From Setomelanomma holmii (lineage: Eukaryota > Ascomycota > Dothideomycetes > Pleosporales > Phaeosphaeriaceae): 64,000 nucleotides of DNA. Positions 57,246 to 64,000 of this stretch are shown here, piece after piece. The stretch covers positions 310,001-374,000 of the forward strand of contig ML978160.1 of the NCBI GenBank assembly GCA_010015745.1, read 5' to 3'. The notes beneath the pieces are model-generated. The model saw only the letters and a program-made list of their open reading frames with translations. It ran no database searches and was not told where the DNA came from. The position numbers were made by a program, and so were the translations under genes. Every line of letters starts with the position of its first letter. The stretch's first letter is position 1.

Positions 57246-58070
57246 TTATATTTGCCACTGTATACACATAGAATCGAGAGCAGTACTAGCAGATTGAGCA
57301 ACAGCCTTTACAGCTTTTTTCTCACCCGTTGTGGTAGCCTTTTCAGCCGCCTGAGCTGCAGCTTGATCTATTGCCTTGATGATTGTTTCCACGCTGTTAA
57401 AACGCCCATTTGGGTCACGGAGGACTCGTTTTCTCGTCTTCGTAATCTTAGCCTGATTGAGCTGGAGCTGCACGTAGATGTAGTACTCGTGCAGTCTCCC
57501 ATCCTCAATCGATACCAAGTGTAGGGACAAGCAATCGTTTGTGTCCAAACCCCAGCCAATCTCATTATGTCGAACCGAGTGTAGTCGCATAAAGTTCGGG
57601 TTAGCCAAATCTTTGACCTGTGGGAGGAATACGAAGCTCGGTTTCTTAAGTGCTGCTGTCTTTGTTGTGAGGAATTCCTCTAGGAGAGCAGTGTTCGTCA
57701 GACTGACGGATGGTATATTGTCATTGACGAAGGCGATATTCGGTACAGAGGCGGGGTTAGAGTTGCGGATGCTCGACTCAGTCTTGACAGTATACGTGTG
57801 ATCAAGCTTTGGAAAGGTGCCGGATAGCAGCGACGCCATCTGTGATTGTATGGTTTTCTTGTATCCGAATTCGACCCGAGCACGAAGCTGGGCAGGAAAG
57901 ACCTCAAATTTGCTGTGCATCTGCGCGGTAATGTGGTATGTGGTTTTCTCCTCGACCTCTTTGATCTCGTCCTCATCTGAACCCGTGGGCGGCTTCCGGA
58001 CGATTCGCCGCTTCAGCGTCTGGCTTGAAGTACTCTGCTCAGCAGCGCATTTCTTCGCTTGCGCAGACAT
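57246..58070 (-). CDS. Orphan protein of unknown function
   Basis: Single exon, 274 aa from the first true ATG (MSAQAKKCAAEQ); the frame is open further upstream only with non-ATG codons. The N-terminus is basic (QTLKRRIVRKPPTG) and acidic in turn (DEDEIKEVEEKTTYH). A central alpha/beta-looking region includes FEVFPAQLRARVEFGYKKT, ALLEEFLTTKTAALKKPSF and CLSLHLVSIEDGRLHEYYI, and the C-terminal helix is Ala/Lys-rich (KAIDQAAAQAAEKATTTGE). No catalytic motif, signal peptide or membrane segment is seen. I recognise no family. A damaged partial copy lies about 300 bp downstream, so the locus has undergone tandem duplication, a common mark of young or lineage-specific genes. Confidence 0.7.
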   Translation of the reverse strand: MSAQAKKCAAEQSTSSQTLKRRIVRKPPTGSDEDEIKEVEEKTTYHITAQMHSKFEVFPAQLRARVEFGYKKTIQSQMASLLSGTFPKLDHTYTVKTESSIRNSNPASVPNIAFVNDNIPSVSLTNTALLEEFLTTKTAALKKPSFVFLPQVKDLANPNFMRLHSVRHNEIGWGLDTNDCLSLHLVSIEDGRLHEYYIYVQLQLNQAKITKTRKRVLRDPNGRFNSVETIIKAIDQAAAQAAEKATTTGEKKAVKAVAQSASTALDSMCIQWQI

Positions 58071-58262
58071 TCTGATTGGTTGCCGCTTGAAGAATGCAGC
58101 GTGTCTGACACTTCGCACAGGTATCAATTGCTTGTCTTGGAATGTGTTCGGTACTGAAGATATACAGAGGAGTAGAAGTGTGGAAAGTTGTTTGAAGGAT
58201 GTTAGGAGAGACCGAAGTGGTAATATATGTGCTGTGGATTGGACTGATGAGGTAAGAGCGTT

Positions 58263-60095
58263 CTATAACTTGGCCTTGTGCCCTGCATCCTGCTCTTCTT
58301 GAGCCTTCACCTTGAGCAACCTTCTCAGGATCTTGCCGCTCACGCTCTTTGGAATCTCATCGACCCACCTTACGCCTCCACGCAACCTCTTGTGATGCGT
58401 TACTTTGGTGCTGAGCCAGTCGACAATCTCTTTGGCCTCAGCGTCGGTCTTTCCAAGTGTGTCCGCCGGCACGATGTACGCCCTCGGAATCTCAGTCGCC
58501 TGTTCTTTATCGTAGACGCCTATAACAGCACAATCTATACGAAGTCAGCGTGTGTCTAGCTTCAAGTGTGTTTATCAACCACTCACCTTGAACGCTCGGA
58601 TGCGATACGAGAATGCCCTCCAATTCCGCTGGTGGGACCTGGAAGCCTTTGTACTTGATGAGCTCTTTCACACGATCTGTGATGTAGAAATTGCCGTCTT
58701 TGTCTTGATACCCAACATCACCGGTCTTAAAGTAGCCGTCTTCTGTAAGCGCGTTCGCGGTGCCCTCGGGATTGTTTAGGTAGCCTTTGAACACATTCGG
58801 TCCCTTGATCCAGAGCTCGCCAACCTCACCAACGGGCAATTCTTTCTCTTCTGGAGACATGTACTTGGTGGTCTGGTACGGCAAAAGCGTGCCTACAGAC
58901 CCGATGGTCTTGTTCCAGTCCTCCCAAGGCTGGGTGTGAGTCGTTGGACTGGTTTCTGAGAGACCGTAACCCTGCTTGACGGGGATGCCGAGTCGCTTGT
59001 TGACGGCCTCCACAAGCTCGCGTGTAAGAGGAGCAGCACCACTGTTCATCATCCGGATTGAGTTGAGATCATATTTGTCAACTGCTGGATGTTTGCCCAA
59101 CAGAAGAACGATTGGTGGGACAACGTAAGCGAAGGTAATTTTCAGCTCCTGTATAAACCGGCAAAAGTCTTCGAGGTCGAACTTTGGCATAACAACCAGC
59201 TGTAAGCCGGAGTAGAGACTTTGATGAATCAGGCATGTGAGACCTATTGCATGTTCAGCATAGGGACTTCTGAAGGGTTTCGCACTACTGACCGTAAATA
59301 TGGAAGAACGGCAGAAAAGCAAGCAGCTTGTCGCCTTCTCCCGTCGGACCTCCAGTTGGCTTCAGCTTTCCAGCTTCACCAGCTCTAATCATCATTGTAT
59401 TGGACACGATGTTGCAATGTGTAAGCATGACGCCTTTGGGATGACCTGTTGTTCCGCTGGAGTATACCAAGAACGCAAGATCATCAGCCGGGTTCTTCGC
59501 CTTGACTCGTCGATACTTTGCAGATCCAGAAGTGTTGACAACACTTGTGAAGTGCTTCACTTTGTGATCCGGGTCTCGTTGATCGCCCATCACGACAACC
59601 TTATCTAAAGGAATGCCGACCTTCTTGGCCGCTTCTTGCGCATTTTTGATGAATGGCAATTGCGTGACAATTGCCCTGGCTCCAGAGTCCTTTAATTGAA
59701 ATGCGAGTTCATCGACGGTATAGTTGGGGTTTGCAGGACTGAGAACACCTCCAGCCCAGTGACAACCCCATGTTATCGCTGGAGTGTCGATGCAGTTTGG
59801 TGTGTACAGGGCGAGCACATCGCCTTTTTGCCAATCCCAAAGGTGCCTAAGTCCTTTGCCGAAGTTGATAGCTGTCTCTTTGACCTGCGCATATGTGTAG
59901 GAGCGCTTGGTATATGGGTCAAAGTAGATTACTGGTCCTTGACGTCAGCCTCGTGGCAATCCTGATGCAGCTGTTTGATAAGACTGTGAATCTACCTTTG
60001 TCGTCTGCGTACGGTTTGTCCTTCCTCTCGAATAGGAATGCCCACAAATCAACATCGGGAATAGGAAGGCTGGGAAACTTGGACTCGGACGGCAT
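58263..60095 (-). CDS. 4-coumarate-CoA ligase-like acyl-CoA synthetase, peroxisomal signal
   Basis: Adenylate-forming enzyme that activates an aromatic or fatty carboxylic acid with ATP and CoA. Four exons (60095-59996, 59937-59293, 59243-58587, 58534-58263) encode 557 aa. The AMP-binding P-loop LVYSSGTTGHPKG begins near residue 190; GYGLSETSP, the GDVGYQDKDGNFYITDR hinge and the catalytic lysine in PKSVSGKILRR are intact. The protein ends in AKL, a canonical PTS1 tripeptide, so import into peroxisomes is likely. Fungal 4CL-like enzymes of this type act in beta-oxidation of odd substrates or in secondary metabolism; the substrate cannot be read from sequence. Its start is 357 bp from that of a divergent thioesterase, a possible functional partner. 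Confidence 0.93.
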
Positions 60096-60452
60096 GTTAA
60101 TGGATTGTCGAGTTGATGAACGCGACTCGATGTTTCAAGGAGGGTGCAAAAAGACACAAAGATAAAGCGGTAAAGACATGGTACGCACAGTTCGCTTTTC
60201 CGAACCGAGCTGCGAAACCCCGGCTACTGGAGGAATGGCTTGCGGAGTGACGATGCGTCGGCCGTTGCACCCCACACTTTCTGCAACCGGCCGAGGCACT
60301 TTCCGCTCCTTGAATGGTGTTCTGCCGAGGGTCAGTGCAAAAGCCCGCGGAGGCTGACGCGCTGTACGTGAATGTTTGCGCCATGTAGTTACAAACAACA
60401 GTCTTACGATTTTACAGGACTCTTGATCAGGGACCTGCTACCCAGATTTACG
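60096..60452. promoter_or_regulatory. Divergent promoter, acyl-CoA ligase / thioesterase
   Basis: A 357-bp shared upstream region. CCGAGG/CCTCGG-like fatty-acid response (FarA/FarB) cores may be sought here: CCGAGG is present at 60290-60295 (accgGCCGAGGCAC). One copy is weak evidence. Confidence 0.45.
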
Positions 60453-61445
60453 ATGCCTGGCTGGGAAGAAGCGACGGCAGTGCAAAAGCTGTCGTCAAAC
60501 ACATACGGCTGCAATTTACATGACGACTGGTGTATCGGCACTGGTAAGCTCTGCCAAATTTGTGAGAAATCGTCATTTGCTGATTGTTACAGTGCCAAAT
60601 GGTAAGTTCTACCAAATTTGTGATACATCGTAATATGCTTATTTTACACAGGTGGATATGTAACTGGAGTCGTTCTTGAGGTTGTGAGGACACACTTCGC
60701 AACATCCCTCGCAAAGCAGAACCAACCACACACAATAGCTCTGCACATCGAGTTCTTACGGAGAACACAAGCTGGACCAGCAACATTCAAAGTCGACGAT
60801 GTCAAGCTGGGACGGCAGACATCGATCGTGCATGTGTCCATGGAACAGGAGGGCAGGCAAGAGATCATTGCCTATGTAACGAACTCCAACATCGACAATG
60901 AGGAGGGTTTTACCTTTGACACCGAGTACCAACTTGTTCCGCCAGTACCAATGGTCGATTTTTCAAAGCTTAAACATGACACCGATCCAAACTGGAAAAG
61001 ACAAGGCGAGATGCCATTCGCCAAATTTCGGAAAGCCAGCGGCAAAGTCACCTTCCACTTTCCGCGGCAAGGTCAAGCCATCAAGAGCGGCGCTGATGAG
61101 TGGCTATGCTTCTCGGATGGCAGCAACTTTAACAATACCTCGATTGGTTTCGTTGCGGACATGTTCCCGCAGATCATCGAGCGACATCGAGATCAAAATC
61201 AAGGACCTTTCTGGTATCCTACACTGTTGCTGAATTTGGACATTAAGAAGTCATTGCCACCAGAGGGAGTCAAGTGGCTGCAGATAAGGGTCAATATGAA
61301 GAAGATCAAGAATGGCCGGATGGATTTGGAGGTTTTCGTGCATGATGCGGAAGGTGACCTGGTTGCATTGAGCCACCATGTTGGCTTCGTCTTGGACGCA
61401 TCCAGAAATACGGCAGCCAGGACAAAGGGCGACAGTAAGGTATAG
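60453..61445 (+). CDS. Acyl-CoA thioesterase-like (double hotdog) protein
   Basis: Three exons (60453-60543, 60593-60601, 60652-61445) give 297 aa. The spliced start reads NTYGCNLHDDWCIGTVPNGG, then YVTGVVLEVV, the usual entry of fungal thioesterase-superfamily proteins, while HIEFLRRTQAGPATFKVDDV and a second hotdog half (GADEWLCFSDGSNFNN) follow. It would hydrolyse acyl-CoA esters; no PTS1 is present at the end (GDSKV), so it is probably cytosolic. Exon 2 is 9 nt and encodes the Val-Pro-Asn step together with its split neighbours. The two introns around it are near-copies of each other. Divergent from the peroxisome-signed acyl-CoA ligase. Confidence 0.9.
60544..60592 (+). repeat. Duplicated intron, copy 1 (49 nt)
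   Basis: Intron 1 of the thioesterase gene (GTAAGC donor, TTACAG acceptor). Aligned to copy 2 at 60602-60651, 35 of the first 42 positions are identical without gaps, including an unbroken 12-nt block CCAAATTTGTGA. The last seven bases align with a one-base shift. Both are phase 1 and both follow TG. Confidence 0.9.
60602..60651 (+). repeat. Duplicated intron, copy 2 (50 nt)
   Basis: Intron 2 of the thioesterase gene (GTAAGT donor, ACACAG acceptor), the sister of the intron at 60544-60592, separated from it by a 9-nt exon only. Confidence 0.9.
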
Positions 61446-61772
61446 ACGTATACCTTAGATCATAACATCTTTGTCGAACTGCCAGTGCGAACCTGTTGTT
61501 GAAGAGATGTGCGGGCGTCTTCGTAACGGCGATGTGAGATTCGCGCGATCTGGGATGAGATCATGACCGGCATCTCCGAATGTGTTCCAGTTCATTGCAC
61601 TGAAAATGATGTTCGAAGGTTGATAGTGGTTTCGGTGGTCGGCGGTACTACAGCTTACTTTTGCTCACGTGCCGTAATTGGCCCGTGCTGCGCACAGTCT
61701 AGCGAGCCGGCTAGTGAGAATACTCAACTCTTCACGAATTGCAACTCCATCGACATCACCACGACCGCCAAA
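61446..61772. other. Intergenic, thioesterase 3' / RPL36 promoter
   Basis: 327 bp. It must include the ribosomal-protein promoter. No Rap1- or homol-type box is clearly seen. Confidence 0.4.
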
Positions 61773-62370
61773 ATGCCGAAGGAAGTCAAGCAGAAGTCTG
61801 GCCTCATCGTCGGCCTTAACAAGGGCCACAGTACGTCTGCCTGCGTCCCGCTCCCCGCCTCGACGACACCGCCCATGAGACAAAAATACCTTCGCAATGC
61901 TAATTCGGTGAACAGAGGTCACCCCTAGGACCCCCGCCCCCAGGATCTCGAGGAGGAAGGGTTTCCTGTCCAAGCGCACCGCTTTCGTTCGCGAAATCAC
62001 CCGTGAGGTCGCTGGGTATGTCAAGTCCGCACAATTCGAACATGCCAAGGCACTGCGCTACATTGCAAATGTCCTCCGCATACCTCCACGCACACCGAAG
62101 CAACTACGACCAGCCTGCTAACTCTAAACTGCAGACTTGCCCCATACGAGAAGCGTGTCATCGAGTTGCTCCGAAACTCCAAGGACAAGCGTGCCCGTCG
62201 TCTAGCGAAGAAGAGGGTATGTCTTCCAGACCCATGATACTCGACTACCCAGTGTCGCACTACAAGGAGCATTCACTAACACACAACAGCTCGGCACCTT
62301 CGGCCGTGCGAAGAGGAAGGTTGACGAGATGACCAAGGTCATTGCCGAGTCGAGGCGTGCGGGTCACTAA
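61773..62370 (+). CDS. RPL36: 60S ribosomal protein eL36
   Basis: Large-subunit ribosomal protein. Four exons (61773-61830, 61916-62015, 62135-62216, 62290-62370) encode 106 aa, the normal length. MPKEVKQKSGLIVGLNKGHK, RTPAPRISRRKGFLSKRTAF, LAPYEKRVIELLRNSKDKRA and KKRLGTFGRAKRKVDEM are the family blocks, each interrupted only at splice sites. Three introns in 600 bp, with phases 1, 2 and 0, is typical for ribosomal-protein genes in filamentous fungi. Very high basic content, as expected for an rRNA-binding protein. Confidence 0.97.
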
Positions 62371-63015
62371 ACGGTTTACGAACGGGGGACGAAGCAGCAC
62401 GGCGACCGGTTTTCCGAATCTTCCAACGGTGTTAGGTCTTTCATATGAGCGGATTCGACACGACCTCGAAACGTCAACAGCATACCACAAAATGGAGGGC
62501 ACGATATCGGAGTCAAGCTATGGCACATGGACAATGAAGGTTCACTTACCTAGCTACGGTCACACAAAATCATGAAACGTGACGATCGGTTCACGCCAAT
62601 AGTGCCCCTACATGCAATGTGCGTGTGTGCGTGTTGTCATGTGTCGACCCTAGCACGGATGTCAAATTCCAATTCCGCCCTTACCAATGGCAGTAGTTGG
62701 GCCGAGAAGTGCTTATATCAATAACTCGTGCTTTGCTTGGAGACAAGGCTGCTCGTGCCTGAGACCATCATTCAGTATGGTCGAGGCTTAGAGCAGGAGT
62801 TCGTACACATGCAGCTACTGCATGCCATAATTAATAGGTAGTGTTGGTTTACAGCAGTGCTTTCGAGCAATTGTAAAATGCAATCATATTCACAGAAGCC
62901 GATTGCTACATGATGACTTCAGTCTAACCCCAGAACATCTACTGATTGGTCTCACATTGCCAGAACTCCAGAAAAATGCTTCGTGACGTCGTCGTGCGCT
63001 TGCAGATCCACAGAC
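62371..63015. other. Convergent 3' intergenic region, RPL36 / UBX gene
   Basis: 645 bp between converging stops, with somewhat higher A+T from 62690 to 62960. No gene is recognised. Confidence 0.4.
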
Positions 63016-64000
63016 CTACTTCCGCTTGAAAAGACCCTTGCCGAGTATGTTCTTCAACTTGCTCTCTTTATCTTCAGAGCTCATGTTCACTTTCCGCTTC
63101 CCCTCTGCCACGGTCTGTTCCATTGCAGGCGCTTCGGACTTGTCTGGTCGCGCAGACTCCTCCACCTTGAGTGTCTGTGCCTTAGCCTGCCACTCTTGCG
63201 CCAACGTCTTGCGAGACGCGCGAGCTTCTGCACTCGCAGTCTCTGCCCACTGAAAGGTGATAAGCTCGTTGGTGGAGAAACGTAGGCCCTGGATGAGATG
63301 CTTGTTGTTCTTCTCAATGAGCACTAGGCGGCCTGTGGGACCGGTGTACTTTAGCTCGAAGGGCTCGTTCTTGCGGTCTAGGAAGTCCTTGACGAAGTCG
63401 TAGAGGCCATCGGCTGTATCTTCCTTGGAAATGTTGATTTGGATGAGAGTGCCATCGGGCATTCGTATGCGCAGATTACCACCCTTCGCCGCCGCAGAAG
63501 CGATCTTCTCTTGCCGAGCCTTCTCTTGCTCTTCCAACTCTTTATCTGATAGCAGTCGTGTGTTTCGAGTCTTATTCAGCAATTGAGCTTGATGGACCTT
63601 AGCATGCTCAATCGTGGGAAGGTAGTCGCTTTCGTTGAACGCATTACGTGCTGCCTGTGGTGTTGAAGATGTCGGTGCGGAGAAGATCTGTACGTTGCGT
63701 GGCCGTTCGGAAGTCGGTGATGAAGGTACAGGCGAAGTGCTCGCTGATACAGCTGGGGCACTTGACGCAGTCGCTGCGACTGTTGCTTCTGGCTCAATGT
63801 CGCCCACATTCTCTGCCGTAGCGCCTTGTGCAGGTACCTCAGGCTCAGCAAGTGGCTGCGGTGTTGGGGCTTTGTCGACTTCCATGGGCTCCGGATCTGG
63901 TTCTTCAGCATGAATACTCTCGCCTGCAACTGTGGTCTCTGCTTCTGGTGCGGCGTTCTCTAACGTATGCTGGGTAGTGCTCTGCGCTGAGGTCGCGGCA
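63016..64000 (-). CDS. UBX/TUG (ASPSCR1)-type Cdc48 cofactor, 5' part beyond right edge
   Basis: About 328 codons are visible, open to the window edge. An acidic Ala/Pro/Glu-rich low-complexity region comes first, then RNVQIFSAP and a coiled charged stretch (LSDKELEEQEKARQEK). A ubiquitin-like UBX fold follows: LRIRMPDGTLIQINISKED, LYDFVKDFLD, FELKYTGPTGRLVL and LIQGLRFSTNELITFQW. The C-terminal tail is Lys-rich (KNILGKGLFKRK). This order matches yeast Ubx4 and mammalian TUG/ASPL, which bind the Cdc48/p97 ATPase; the N-terminal ubiquitin-like domain would be outside the window. The true start is not visible, so no ATG is assigned. Confidence 0.85.
   Translation of the reverse strand, partial: AATSAQSTTQHTLENAAPEAETTVAGESIHAEEPDPEPMEVDKAPTPQPLAEPEVPAQGATAENVGDIEPEATVAATASSAPAVSASTSPVPSSPTSERPRNVQIFSAPTSSTPQAARNAFNESDYLPTIEHAKVHQAQLLNKTRNTRLLSDKELEEQEKARQEKIASAAAKGGNLRIRMPDGTLIQINISKEDTADGLYDFVKDFLDRKNEPFELKYTGPTGRLVLIEKNNKHLIQGLRFSTNELITFQWAETASAEARASRKTLAQEWQAKAQTLKVEESARPDKSEAPAMEQTVAEGKRKVNMSSEDKESKLKNILGKGLFKRK

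Noticed and set aside
1..64000. tRNA, rRNA, transposon or CRISPR elements
   Set aside because: Reading both strands by eye I found no cloverleaf with B-box, no transposase or reverse-transcriptase motifs and no spaced repeats; a tRNAscan and repeat search would be decisive.

Overview
The window is nuclear DNA of a filamentous ascomycete (Pezizomycotina). Evidence seen here: compact genes on both strands, spliceosomal introns mostly 45-115 nt with GT(A/G)(A/C/T)G(T) donors and CTRAC-like branch points, a Zn2Cys6 regulator, and fungal forms of SET1, EAF1, GFA1, RIB4, MAK11, BET2, RAM2, VHC1, AVT3/4, ILM1 and ERD1. Gene content and the lack of AT-rich, RIP-mutated blocks fit a Dothideomycete; that class assignment is an inference. 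I see no transposons, CRISPR arrays or recognisable tRNA/rRNA genes. CDS starts and splice sites were worked out by hand from reading frame, splice signals and remembered family conservation; none is checked with RNA data.

Layout. 1-7.5 kb: a GH3 beta-glucosidase cut by the left edge (-), a FAR-17a/AIG1-like membrane hydrolase (+), a C2H2-like nuclear-type protein (-) and BET2 (-). 9-13.5 kb: a RhoGAP (+), a RapZ-C-domain protein (+) and ILM1 (-). 13.7-21.4 kb: an M19 membrane dipeptidase (+), L-lactate dehydrogenase (-) and the COMPASS methyltransferase SET1 (-). 22.7-26.3 kb: lumazine synthase RIB4 (-) and GFA1 (-). 28-35.6 kb: two transporters of presumed vacuolar location transcribed divergently, AVT3/4-like (-) and VHC1 (+). 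36-41 kb: RAM2, a serine/threonine dehydratase and a six-TM protein of unknown function, all (+). 41.5-51 kb: a Zn2Cys6 regulator (-) divergent from a short-chain dehydrogenase (+), then MAK11 (-) divergent from EAF1 (+). 52-56 kb: a four-exon small single-TM protein (-), an ERD1/EXS protein (+) and RPB11 (-). 56-64 kb: an orphan gene with a decayed partial copy beside it, a peroxisome-signed 4CL-like acyl-CoA ligase (-) divergent from a hotdog thioesterase (+), RPL36 (+) and a UBX/TUG-type protein cut by the right edge (-).

Most genes are housekeeping. The unusual parts are: (i) two neighbouring introns in the thioesterase gene that are clearly copies of one another and flank a 9-nt exon, a local case of intron duplication; (ii) a frameshifted partial tandem copy of the orphan gene; (iii) several extremely short exons (5, 9 and 12 nt); (iv) the divergent ligase/thioesterase and vacuolar-transporter pairs; (v) small unrecognised ORFs, including one cysteine-rich.
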